Source of the DNA: Aliiglaciecola lipolytica E3
GTDB taxonomy: Bacteria > Pseudomonadota > Gammaproteobacteria > Enterobacterales > Alteromonadaceae
Length of the DNA: 64,000 nucleotides
Assembly (NCBI RefSeq): GCF_000314975.1
Contig: NZ_BAEN01000049.1
Span: 62,001 to 126,000, forward strand
Direction of reading: 5' to 3'
The notes under the pieces are model-generated. The model was not told the origin of the DNA. It made no database searches and was given only the letters and a program-made list of their open reading frames with translations. The position numbers were made by a program, and so were the translations under genes. Shown here one piece after another: positions 1-7,954 of the stretch (positions are counted from its first letter, which is position 1; the number at the start of each line of letters is the position of its first letter).

Positions 1-63
1 AACGAAAACGTAAGCGTTTAATGACTCACCATAAAAAATAGAACCGCTGAATTTTCCACCGAA

Positions 64-90
64 GCCTTATTAAACAAAGTTTAATAAGGC
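64..90 (-). terminator. Hairpin at the end of the DUF1501 remnant
   Basis: A perfect 12-bp stem (GCCTTATTAAAC / GTTTAATAAGGC) with an AAA loop overlaps the stop codon of the remnant. No clean U tract follows on the minus strand, so it may be an imperfect terminator for xseA and the remnant. Confidence 0.5.
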
Positions 91-318
91 TTGAGGAAAG
101 TTCACTAAATTTGGCAACGCGGTAATGAGTTGGTCGTCACTAAGTCCGAACCAGCGGCCCATTGGGGCCGCAAACTGCTCTACAGAAACAGATGGAATGA
201 GTCTACCGTTTCCTGCGTCTGCGTCATGTTCAAAAGATGGTGGCGGAATTTTCCCGTATATTTGATTTCCATTGACCGCACCTCCCACTACGAAGTGATG
301 TGCAGTTTTTGGTTCAAT
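70..318 (-). pseudogene. C-terminal remnant of a DUF1501-family protein
   Basis: The minus strand encodes about 82 residues in one open frame that begins directly after the xseA stop codon, in the same frame, and has no start codon or ribosome binding site of its own. The text HHFVVGGAVNGNQIYG followed by a glycine/proline-rich tail resembles the C-terminal end of DUF1501 proteins, which are normally several hundred residues long and exported by the Tat system. Only the tail is present, so I read it as a truncated gene, not a functional one. A GTG at 288 could start 72 residues but lacks a Shine-Dalgarno sequence. The family assignment is from memory of the motif and is moderately secure. Confidence 0.6.
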
Positions 319-1659
319 TTATTTGCTTAGGACTTTACTTTTTATTGAACCATCATGGAATCGACTAACAATTTCGTCATTCACATTTAATTGTTTACTT
401 TGCTTAATAATTTCATCGCCTCTGTAGGTAATACTATAACCTCTGGATAAGGTCGAAAGCGGGCTAACGCTGTCTAACAATTCTGATGACTTGGCTAGTT
501 GGAGTTGTTTTTTACCCAGAAAGTTCAATATGGATTTGTTTAGTTGTTTAGTTAAGTTCTGATTGTTCTGCAATTGCCGCTCGATACCATTTATTGGTGA
601 GCGAGTCATCAATCGTTGCGACAAGGTAGCCATTTTCTTAGCACGTCTTTCTATGGATGCCTTTACTCTATGTTCCAATAACATTTGCATTTGATCTAAA
701 AACTGCGCTTGTTGTTTAATCCGGTTTTCAGGATGAAGCGGTTTTAGTTGTTGGCTAGCTATTTGCGATCTATGTTTGTGAAATTGCAGATGACTGCGCA
801 TGCTACGTTGTAGCCGACCTTTAAGGTTTTGTATGTTTTGAATCACTTCGATGACGTCTGTACTAACTAATTCTGCGGCAGCAGAAGGCGTCGGCGCTCG
901 AACATCTGCTACAAAATCCGCAATTGTCACGTCAACTTCGTGACCTACAGCGCTGATTGTAGGTAAAGGGCAAGAAAATATTTTTCGCGCCAAAGTCTCA
1001 TTATTGAAACACCACAGGTCTTCCAGTGAACCACCTCCGCGGCCGATAATAAGCACATCTACTTCATTACGACGAGTTGCTTTATCAATCGCTTGGCACA
1101 ACTGAAGAGGGGCTAACTCACCTTGCACTTGTGCAGGATAGACAATAACGGAAATGAGCGGATTTCTGCGCTTTAATACCGTTAAAATATCGTGCAATGC
1201 TGCGCCTGTGGCTGACGTTATGACGCCAACGCGTTGAATCGACTCGGGTAAGGTTTTTTTATGTGAGCTAGCAAACAAGCCTTCTTGGGCTAATTTAATC
1301 TTTAGCATTTCGAATTGTTGTTTTAACTGGCCTTCTCCTTCTGGCTCCATGAAATCCACAACAATTTGATAGTCTCCTCTGGCTTCATATAAACCTACGG
1401 ATGCCCTAACCAATATTTTATCACCTTCCTTTGGCCGTAATTTTATCCGTGAATTGGCACCACGAAACATGGCGGCCTTTACTTGAGCCCGTGAATCTTT
1501 GAGTGTGAAATACCAATGTCCAGACGAAGCGGCAACAAAGTTTGAAATTTCGGCAGATAACCAAATTTGACCAATCTCTGTTTCCAACACAGAACGCGCC
1601 ATTCTATTTAATTGACTGACAGTAAAGATATTTTTTGATGTAGATGTTTGACTCAACAC
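319..1659 (-). CDS. xseA: Exodeoxyribonuclease VII large subunit
   Basis: XseA forms the catalytic and ssDNA-binding large subunit of exonuclease VII, which degrades single-stranded DNA in the cytoplasm with XseB. The protein has the N-terminal OB-fold (SQLNRMARSVLE, then WLSAEISNF and GHWYFTLKD), the central catalytic region with GVITSATGAALHDIL, IGRGGGSLEDLW and SAVGHEVDVTIADFVAD-type motifs, and a long coiled-coil C-terminal half. The GTG at 1659 is chosen because AAAGGA lies just upstream and the OB-fold then starts normally. It gives 446 residues, close to the usual length. An in-frame ATG at 1713 would add 18 unconserved residues. It is divergent from guaB, the standard gammaproteobacterial arrangement. 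Confidence 0.95.
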   Translation of the reverse strand: MLSQTSTSKNIFTVSQLNRMARSVLETEIGQIWLSAEISNFVAASSGHWYFTLKDSRAQVKAAMFRGANSRIKLRPKEGDKILVRASVGLYEARGDYQIVVDFMEPEGEGQLKQQFEMLKIKLAQEGLFASSHKKTLPESIQRVGVITSATGAALHDILTVLKRRNPLISVIVYPAQVQGELAPLQLCQAIDKATRRNEVDVLIIGRGGGSLEDLWCFNNETLARKIFSCPLPTISAVGHEVDVTIADFVADVRAPTPSAAAELVSTDVIEVIQNIQNLKGRLQRSMRSHLQFHKHRSQIASQQLKPLHPENRIKQQAQFLDQMQMLLEHRVKASIERRAKKMATLSQRLMTRSPINGIERQLQNNQNLTKQLNKSILNFLGKKQLQLAKSSELLDSVSPLSTLSRGYSITYRGDEIIKQSKQLNVNDEIVSRFHDGSIKSKVLSK

Positions 1660-1753
1660 GAATTCCTTTGATTTTTTGCCACCAAAATGCAAATAAATGT
1701 ATACAGTGGGCACTTATACCCAAAAAACTTTTGAAATATTACAACAATTTCAG

Positions 1754-1782
1754 TTTACCTGATAACCCAAAACCGCTACAAT
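1754..1782 (+). promoter_or_regulatory. Candidate sigma-70 promoter of guaBA
   Basis: TTTACC, a 17-base spacer, then TACAAT lies about 40 bases before the guaB start. The -10 matches five of six consensus bases. Confidence 0.5.
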
Positions 1783-1822
1783 CACGCCGCAATTAAAACC
1801 CGCTAAATATAGGTGTAATTGC

Positions 1823-3292
1823 ATGTTGAGGATTGCTAAAGAAGCCCTAACTTTTGATGATGTACTCTTAGTTCCTGGGCACTCCACTGTGTTACCTCAC
1901 ACTGCCGATCTGCGCACCAGATTAACTCGCAGTGTATCATTGAATATCCCATTAATCTCTGCTGCCATGGATACAGTTTCTGAGGCGAGATTGGCGATTG
2001 CCCTTGCACAAGAAGGCGGAATGGGCTTCATTCATAAAAATATGACCATTGAAGAACAAGCTAACCATGTCCGTGCTGTGAAAAAGTATGAAAGTGGTGT
2101 CGTTTCTGATCCGGTCACTGTTAGCTCTAAAGCGACGTTGGGCGAGATCAACGCGCTCAGTAAACATCACGGATTTTCTGGTTTCCCAGTCGTTGATGAA
2201 GATAATAATCTAATTGGTATTGTTACTGGTCGCGACTTGCGATTTGAAAACAAACTTGATCAACCCGTATCAAGTGTTATGACTCCCAAAGAACGATTGG
2301 TCACTGTCCCTGAAGGTGCTGCATCCGATGAAGTACTGGAATTAATGCACGAACACCGTGTTGAAAAAATTCTAGTGGTTGATGATGCTTTCAAACTCAA
2401 AGGCATGATTACCGTTAAAGATTTCCAAAAAGCAGAAAGCAAACCGAACGCATGTAAAGATGAATTAGGTCGCTTGCGCGTAGGTGCTGCAGTCGGTGTG
2501 GGTGCAGGTACTGAAGAACGCATTCAAGCATTAGTTGAAGCTGGTGTGGATGTGCTGCTTATTGATACATCTCACGGCCACTCACAAGGGGTACTTGATC
2601 GCGTTTCTGCTACACGTCAGGCATTTCCGGATATCCAAATTATTGCAGGTAATGTCGCTACAGCTGAAGGTGCCACTGCGTTGGCTGATGCAGGTGTAGA
2701 TGCGGTAAAAGTCGGTATCGGCCCTGGTTCGATTTGTACTACACGAATCGTGACTGGATGTGGTGTACCGCAGATTACAGCGGTAGCAGATGCGGTTGAA
2801 GCGCTGAAAGATAGAGATATTCCAGTAATTGCAGATGGCGGCATTCGCTTCTCTGGCGATATTGCCAAAGCGCTGGTAGCAGGAGCGAGTTGTGTCATGG
2901 TTGGTAGCATGCTAGCTGGTACTGAAGAAGCGCCCGGCGAAGTTGAACTTTATCAAGGTCGTTATTACAAGTCCTACCGTGGCATGGGCTCACTTGGTGC
3001 CATGAACCAAAGTCATGGCTCATCAGATCGCTATTTCCAGGATGCTAAATCCGAAGAAAAAATGGTGCCTGAAGGAATTGAAGGACGAGTTGCTTACAAA
3101 GGACCAATTGCCAATATCATTCATCAACAAATGGGTGGTTTGCGCTCAGCTATGGGCTTGACCGGTAGTGCAACTATTGACATTTTACGCACTAAACCAC
3201 AATTCGTAAAAGTCACTTCGGCAGGTATGGGAGAGTCCCATGTGCACGATGTAAGTATTACTAAAGAAGCACCCAATTACAGATTAGGTTAG
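1823..3292 (+). CDS. guaB: Inosine-5'-monophosphate dehydrogenase
   Basis: GuaB oxidises IMP to XMP with NAD+, the committed step of GMP synthesis. The 489-residue protein has the standard architecture: a TIM barrel (start [14 protein letters not shown]), two inserted CBS domains at roughly residues 95-205, and the catalytic loop [11 protein letters not shown] with Cys305 at the same position as in well-studied bacterial enzymes. The flap contains [11 protein letters not shown], and the protein ends with a short conserved tail. It begins an operon with guaA 76 bases downstream. Confidence 0.98.
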   Translation: MLRIAKEALTFDDVLLVPGHSTVLPHTADLRTRLTRSVSLNIPLISAAMDTVSEARLAIALAQEGGMGFIHKNMTIEEQANHVRAVKKYESGVVSDPVTVSSKATLGEINALSKHHGFSGFPVVDEDNNLIGIVTGRDLRFENKLDQPVSSVMTPKERLVTVPEGAASDEVLELMHEHRVEKILVVDDAFKLKGMITVKDFQKAESKPNACKDELGRLRVGAAVGVGAGTEERIQALVEAGVDVLLIDTSHGHSQGVLDRVSATRQAFPDIQIIAGNVATAEGATALADAGVDAVKVGIGPGSICTTRIVTGCGVPQITAVADAVEALKDRDIPVIADGGIRFSGDIAKALVAGASCVMVGSMLAGTEEAPGEVELYQGRYYKSYRGMGSLGAMNQSHGSSDRYFQDAKSEEKMVPEGIEGRVAYKGPIANIIHQQMGGLRSAMGLTGSATIDILRTKPQFVKVTSAGMGESHVHDVSITKEAPNYRLG

Positions 3293-3368
3293 TTCCAGCA
3301 ATTTATGCAGTCTTAGGTATTGGCTTTCTGCCAATACCTGCTTTTACACAATTAACACGAGATTTTCC

Positions 3369-4946
3369 ATGACCACAAATATTCATGATCAACGTATTCT
3401 AATTCTTGATTTTGGTTCTCAATACACTCAATTGATAGCGCGCCGAGTGCGTGAAATTGGAGTTTATTGTGAACTTTGGGCATGGGATGTAAGTGAAGAG
3501 CAAATTAAAGAATTTAATCCGAATGGGATTATTCTTTCTGGTGGGCCTGAGTCGGTTACAGCAGAAAATTCACCACGTGCACCAGAATACGTGTTTAACG
3601 CCGGCGTTCCGGTTTTTGGCATCTGCTACGGTATGCAGACAATGGCAGCACAATTAGGTGGGCAAGTATTAGGCTCGGATAAGCGCGAGTTTGGTTATGC
3701 TCAGGTTGAAGTTATTAAAAATATACCTTTGTTAGCCAATATCGAAGATCACATGGGCGCTAACGGAAATGGCTTACTCGATGTATGGATGAGCCATGGT
3801 GATAAGGTGCTGACGATTCCAGAGGGCTTTGTGACAGCTGCGCAAACTCCGAGTTGTCCACATGCCGCTATGTTTGACGAGTCTCGTCAATTTTATGGTG
3901 TGCAGTTCCATCCAGAGGTAACGCATACACGCCAAGGAATGCGAATTTTGTCGCACTTCGTTATGGATATATGTGGTTGTGAAAAACTGTGGACTGCAGC
4001 TAGCATTATTGAAGACGCGATTGAACGTATCAAACAAAAAGTAGGCGACGATGAAGTCATTTTAGGTTTGTCCGGTGGAGTAGATTCGTCAGTTACCGCT
4101 ATGCTTTTGCATCAAGCCATCGGTGATAAATTGACTTGTGTCTTTGTTGATAACGGTCTTTTACGTCTAAACGAAGGTGAACAGGTCATGGAAATGTTTG
4201 GTGACCATTTTGGCCTGAATATTATCAAGATTGATGCTGAGCCGCGATTCTTGGCCGCGTTGGCTGGAGAAAGTGATCCAGAAGCGAAACGCAAAATCAT
4301 TGGTCATGAGTTTGTTGCCGTATTTGATGAAGAATCGAAAAAATTAAAAAATGCTAAATGGTTAGCGCAGGGGACCATCTATCCCGATGTGATTGAGTCT
4401 GCAGGCTCAGCCACCGGAAAAGCGCATGTTATTAAATCTCACCATAATGTCGGTGGATTACCAGATGACATGGAGATGGGGCTGGTAGAGCCACTACGCG
4501 AATTATTTAAAGATGAAGTACGTAAAATAGGTTTAGAACTTGGTCTTCCTTATGACATGCTTTATCGTCATCCTTTCCCTGGTCCAGGCTTAGGTGTGCG
4601 TGTATTAGGTGAGATCAAAAAAGAATACTGTGATTTATTACGTCGCGCTGATGCAATTTTTATTGAAGAGCTTCACAACGCCGATTTGTATCATAAAGTG
4701 AGTCAGGCATTTACGGTATTTTTGCCGGTACGTTCGGTTGGCGTGATGGGGGATGCGCGTAAATACGATTGGGTAGTTTCGCTCAGAGCGGTTGAAACAA
4801 TCGATTTTATGACCGCACATTGGGCGCATTTACCTTATGAGTTTTTAGGTAAAGTGTCCAATCGTATCATAAATGAAATAGATGGCATTTCCCGTGTCGT
4901 GTACGATATTTCGGGTAAGCCGCCAGCCACAATTGAGTGGGAATAA
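3369..4946 (+). CDS. guaA: GMP synthase (glutamine-hydrolysing)
   Basis: GuaA converts XMP to GMP using ATP and ammonia released from glutamine. The N-terminal class I glutamine amidotransferase domain (about 1-205) carries GICYGMQ with nucleophile Cys86 and the later FHPEV histidine/glutamate pair. The ATP pyrophosphatase domain follows with the P-loop SGGVDSS, and the C-terminal dimerisation domain ends PPATIEWE, the usual terminus. Length (525) is normal. It completes the guaBA operon and is followed by a strong terminator. Confidence 0.98.
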   Translation: MTTNIHDQRILILDFGSQYTQLIARRVREIGVYCELWAWDVSEEQIKEFNPNGIILSGGPESVTAENSPRAPEYVFNAGVPVFGICYGMQTMAAQLGGQVLGSDKREFGYAQVEVIKNIPLLANIEDHMGANGNGLLDVWMSHGDKVLTIPEGFVTAAQTPSCPHAAMFDESRQFYGVQFHPEVTHTRQGMRILSHFVMDICGCEKLWTAASIIEDAIERIKQKVGDDEVILGLSGGVDSSVTAMLLHQAIGDKLTCVFVDNGLLRLNEGEQVMEMFGDHFGLNIIKIDAEPRFLAALAGESDPEAKRKIIGHEFVAVFDEESKKLKNAKWLAQGTIYPDVIESAGSATGKAHVIKSHHNVGGLPDDMEMGLVEPLRELFKDEVRKIGLELGLPYDMLYRHPFPGPGLGVRVLGEIKKEYCDLLRRADAIFIEELHNADLYHKVSQAFTVFLPVRSVGVMGDARKYDWVVSLRAVETIDFMTAHWAHLPYEFLGKVSNRIINEIDGISRVVYDISGKPPATIEWE

Positions 4947-4960
4947 TTAATTTAAACGCT

Positions 4961-4988
4961 AAAGGCGATGTTTACATCGCCTTTATTT
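4961..4988 (+). terminator. Intrinsic terminator of guaBA
   Basis: AAAGGCGATG, a TTTA loop and CATCGCCTTT form a 10-bp stem followed by a T-rich run. The flanking A and T tracts make it usable from both strands, so it also serves the convergent small gene at 5002-5238. Confidence 0.85.
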
Positions 4989-5001
4989 ACAGTTTTTTAG
5001 G

Positions 5002-5238
5002 TTAAGCCGCTTTATCTCGACTTAAATTATCAAATTCACGTTTTAGTACGTATTTTTCGTCGGTAACTATGGCCTCTAACACGGCAATGCGTTCATTCAT
5101 AACAATCAATTTTTGTTGTAAATCTGAATTTTCTTGATTTGTCTGGTTAACTTGTTTGGGCTCTTTTTTATCTCTATTGGTCAATTTGATTATGGTCCAA
5201 CAAATAATTGCAATGATAACAATGGCAGTTAGGTTCAT
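5002..5238 (-). CDS. Small membrane protein with PspB-like layout
   Basis: The 78-residue product has one N-terminal membrane segment (LTAIVIIAIICWTIIKL), a basic stop-transfer stretch and a C-terminal coiled coil including ERIAVLEAIVTDE. This is the layout of phage-shock protein B, whose C-terminal helix has a comparable RIxxLExIL pattern, but the N-terminus does not match PspB closely and there is no pspA or pspC nearby. AAGGAG lies 9 bases before the ATG, so the start is firm. It stands alone, convergent with guaA. Function unknown. Confidence 0.75.
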   Translation of the reverse strand: MNLTAIVIIAIICWTIIKLTNRDKKEPKQVNQTNQENSDLQQKLIVMNERIAVLEAIVTDEKYVLKREFDNLSRDKAA

Positions 5239-5437
5239 GGCGTTGTCTCCTTTGACTGATATAATGTAACCGTATTAGTATTCTTCTGCTTTAATTATGA
5301 TTTGCATATTTTTAACCAACTTTAAATAGTCAATAAAATCAAATTGTTATGTTTTTATACGGTTTCTGATATTTAAATTAGTTAGTTAAAAAAGCAACTT
5401 TTTAAGCAAATTAACCAATGATTTAAGAAAGCATGAA

Positions 5438-5968
5438 ATGACCAATATTATTCAACCTGATGAAGTGCGCTCTCAAGACGAGTATTGGATGGAGTATGCG
5501 CTGTCATTGGCAGACAATGCTTGGAATATAGGTGAAATTCCCGTTGGGGCTGTGTTGGTCAAAGATAACCAATTAATATCCCAGGGCTGGAACCAATCGA
5601 TTAGTTTACATGACCCTTCCGCACACGCCGAGATGATCGCAATTCGCGAAGGGGGCCGAATCCTAAACAACTATCGTTTAGTAGATTGCACCCTTTACGT
5701 AACTCTCGAACCTTGCCCTATGTGCGCCGGCTTGCTTGTTCATTCGCGGATAAAGAGATTAGTTTTCGGGGCAAGTGATTATAAGACTGGCTTTGCTGGT
5801 AGCCTGATGAACTTGTTATCTGATCAAAGATTGAATCATCAAGTAGAGGTGCAAAGTGAGGTCTTAGCATCTGCATGCGCTAATAAAATCTCTGATTTTT
5901 TTAAAATGCGAAGGGAGCAGAAAAAGGCGCTTAAAATATCTGCCAATCAAGCAGAAGGGCTGGAATAG
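5438..5968 (+). CDS. tadA: tRNA-specific adenosine deaminase
   Basis: TadA deaminates adenosine 34 to inosine in tRNA-Arg(ACG), letting one tRNA read several arginine codons. The zinc and catalytic motifs are visible as HAE (His63, Glu65) and PCPMC (Cys93, Cys96). The 176-residue length is normal, with a basic C-terminal helix (FFKMRREQKKALK). The upstream Shine-Dalgarno is weak (AAGAAAG). It stands alone, convergent with the small basic gene at 5981-6133. Confidence 0.95.
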   Translation: MTNIIQPDEVRSQDEYWMEYALSLADNAWNIGEIPVGAVLVKDNQLISQGWNQSISLHDPSAHAEMIAIREGGRILNNYRLVDCTLYVTLEPCPMCAGLLVHSRIKRLVFGASDYKTGFAGSLMNLLSDQRLNHQVEVQSEVLASACANKISDFFKMRREQKKALKISANQAEGLE

Positions 5969-5980
5969 CCGAAGCTTAGA

Positions 5981-6133
5981 TTAACTCGCTTCAGCGAAAG
6001 ACTCTTGTAAATCAAACTGTTGATATTGCTGACGTCTAAGTAGCACTTTTTGGTGTAATCTTTTTAACATTAGTCTTCTACGACTGCCGTTGGAAGGTTT
6101 CAACTTTCTACTAAATGTATTTCTTTTTCTCAT
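5981..6133 (-). CDS. 50-residue, strongly basic small protein
   Basis: An ATG preceded by AAAGGAG with about 6 bases of spacing opens a 50-codon frame: MRKRNTFSRKLKPSNGSRRR, then an LMLKRLHQKVLLRRQQ helix and an acidic tail ending SFAEAS. The N-terminal two thirds are packed with Arg and Lys, like small ribosome- or nucleic-acid-associated proteins. I do not recognise a family. A plausible promoter (TTGAGT, 18 bases, TATAAT) lies upstream. The strong ribosome binding site, clear promoter and coherent charge pattern argue that it is real. The rest of the 360-base gap up to mltF holds that promoter and a 12-bp inverted repeat. Confidence 0.7.
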   Translation of the reverse strand: MRKRNTFSRKLKPSNGSRRRLMLKRLHQKVLLRRQQYQQFDLQESFAEAS

Positions 6134-6224
6134 GGTAACTCCTTTAAGGATGATTCTCCTATTTCTTGGTTTTTAATTTCAGTTTATAAGTAGACACTTA
6201 AAATGCCGTTTTAGTTTCAATTAA

Positions 6225-6254
6225 ATTATATTGAGTATAAATCTAGTAACTCAA
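6225..6254 (-). promoter_or_regulatory. Candidate sigma-70 promoter of the small basic gene
   Basis: Read on the minus strand: TTGAGT, an 18-base spacer, then a perfect TATAAT, about 95 bases before the ATG at 6133. Confidence 0.5.
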
Positions 6255-6291
6255 GTCATAGATTCGCATGCCAATATGACGAATCTATGAC
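6255..6291. repeat. 12-bp perfect inverted repeat
   Basis: GTCATAGATTCG and CGAATCTATGAC are separated by 13 bases, and the stem can extend by a CAT/ATG pair inside. It sits after the mltF stop and directly next to the -35 of the small basic gene. There is no U tract, so it may be an operator or RNA-stabilising hairpin as well as a possible end for mltF mRNA. Confidence 0.6.
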
Positions 6292-6328
6292 AGTTCAGCG
6301 CACTAAAGGTACTAACATTAGCAATAAT

Positions 6329-7735
6329 TTAAGGGGATTCGAGATCTTGAGATTGTGCGGCGTCTTCGGCTTCATCTAAGGTTTCGGCATCCTGCCCATC
6401 TAACCACATTAATGTATCATAATATCTGCGTATGTTGTCAACATAGGTCACAGCCTCATCTCCACGAGCATAGCCATAACGGGTAGTCTTGTAGTATTTT
6501 TTCTGGCGCAATTGCGGTAAGCGCTTTTTAACGTCAATCCACATATCTGGATTGCCACCTTGTTTTTGAGTTAGAACACGTGCGTCCTCCAAGTGACCTA
6601 ACCCGATATTATAAGAAGCAAGCGCAAACCAGATTCGGTCAGGTTCTTGAATGCGTGCGGGAATACGACTGATCAAGTTGGCAAAGTATTTTGCACCACC
6701 GCGAATGCTTTGTTCCGGATCGAGACGAGATTCAATGCCTAAATCTTCCGCTGTGGCAAGAGTTAGCATCATCATTCCTCGCACACCAGTGGGAGATTTT
6801 GCTTTAGGATCCCAATGACTTTCTTGATAACTCATAGCCGCAAGTAACCGCCAATCGAGATTATGTGAATGTTGTTCGAACCAAGGTCTAAAGTTTGGTA
6901 AGTTAGTTCGGGCTGAACGAATAAATTCACGGGTATCAACGTAATTAAATTGTCTCACATGACCAAAATATTTATCTTCCAGTGCCGCTAACGTACCGTT
7001 CGACTGAATTAGCCCAAAGTATTCAATCAATGCGGCGAGTAGGGAGTCATCTTGACTTTTATCCAGTGCCCAAGCGACGCCTTGCTCTTGACTAATGGTA
7101 AAACCGATACTTAATTCGGGATGTCTTCTACGTAAAACGGCTAAAATATTCGAATCGACTATTGTGTAAGCAAGTTCGTCATTAAGTACCATTTCCATCA
7201 ATTCTTCGGCATCTTTATCATCTGTTTCTTGCCAGCTTAAATGCGGATGGAACGGTTTAAATTCACGTAATGTTTCAGCGTGGCTACTGCCGGCAATAAC
7301 TAGCAATTCTTCGTTTAAGTCAGTTGCACTTCTTGGCCGCTCATTCCCTTGTTTGAATACTACTTTTTGACTGATGTTTTGATAAGCCGGCCCAAAGCGG
7401 AACTGGGCAGCGCGTTCGTTGGTTACACTAATGCCGGCTGCGATAAGATCCAGATGATGATTTTCAAGTTGCGGAAAAAGCTCATTTAGAGTGTAGTAGG
7501 GGAAAACCTCCAGCCGAACACCTAAGTAATCGGCAAATCCATTGGCTAATTCGTATTCAAATCCTTCGGGTCCAACTGGACCATTATAATAGGTAGTAAG
7601 ACCATAGTTGGTTCCTACTTTTAATACGCCTTGATCGAGAATGCGCGCCAATGTGCTGGATTGTTTCGGTTTTTCACATGCACTGAGTATTACTACTAAG
7701 CTCAGAAGTAAAAACCGTAAAGCTATGTTCTTCAC
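6329..7735 (-). CDS. mltF: Membrane-bound lytic murein transglycosylase F
   Basis: MltF cleaves the MurNAc-GlcNAc bond of peptidoglycan, forming 1,6-anhydro ends, at the inner face of the outer membrane. The signal peptide ends with lipobox LSAC (Cys20), so this version is predicted to be a lipoprotein. Residues about 35-270 form a periplasmic solute-binding-like regulatory domain (VGTNYGLTTYYNG, EGFEYELANGFADYLG). Residues about 290-430 form the SLT domain with catalytic Glu in AAMSYQESHWDP followed by SPTGVRGMMMLT. The acidic C-terminus is low complexity. It is divergent from purL, as in Escherichia coli. Confidence 0.95.
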   Translation of the reverse strand: MKNIALRFLLLSLVVILSACEKPKQSSTLARILDQGVLKVGTNYGLTTYYNGPVGPEGFEYELANGFADYLGVRLEVFPYYTLNELFPQLENHHLDLIAAGISVTNERAAQFRFGPAYQNISQKVVFKQGNERPRSATDLNEELLVIAGSSHAETLREFKPFHPHLSWQETDDKDAEELMEMVLNDELAYTIVDSNILAVLRRRHPELSIGFTISQEQGVAWALDKSQDDSLLAALIEYFGLIQSNGTLAALEDKYFGHVRQFNYVDTREFIRSARTNLPNFRPWFEQHSHNLDWRLLAAMSYQESHWDPKAKSPTGVRGMMMLTLATAEDLGIESRLDPEQSIRGGAKYFANLISRIPARIQEPDRIWFALASYNIGLGHLEDARVLTQKQGGNPDMWIDVKKRLPQLRQKKYYKTTRYGYARGDEAVTYVDNIRRYYDTLMWLDGQDAETLDEAEDAAQSQDLESP

Positions 7736-7847
7736 AGATTCCCTTTTAAAGCACTTTAATTACCTCATTGTGACGAAAATGTTGTAAATCATCTAGAGGA
7801 ATAATGCATTTGTTGACTAAAAGTTTTTAATTCATGCGGATTGATGC

Positions 7848-7876
7848 TTATCAATAGATTGATTTTACACTATAAT
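7848..7876 (+). promoter_or_regulatory. Candidate sigma-70 promoter of purL
   Basis: TTATCA, 17 bases, then a perfect TATAAT lies about 80 bases before purL. No convincing PurR box was found by eye. Confidence 0.5.
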
Positions 7877-7954
7877 TCGCGCCTCAAATCTTCCTGAAAA
7901 CGTGAACTTTGCCAGACTAAATGGTCAAGTTCCAGTAACTTTGGTAATAGCCCT

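Noticed and set aside
130-330. 66-codon plus-strand frame opposite the DUF1501 remnant
   Set aside because: It is the antisense shadow of the remnant, with no ribosome binding site.
1660-1713. N-terminal extension of XseA from the ATG at 1713
   Set aside because: The 18 extra residues are not typical of XseA, while the GTG at 1659 has AAAGGA upstream and gives a normal length.
7891-7915. PurR-box-like sequence around GAAAACGTGAAC before purL
   Set aside because: Only the centre resembles the PurR consensus and the element is not palindromic.
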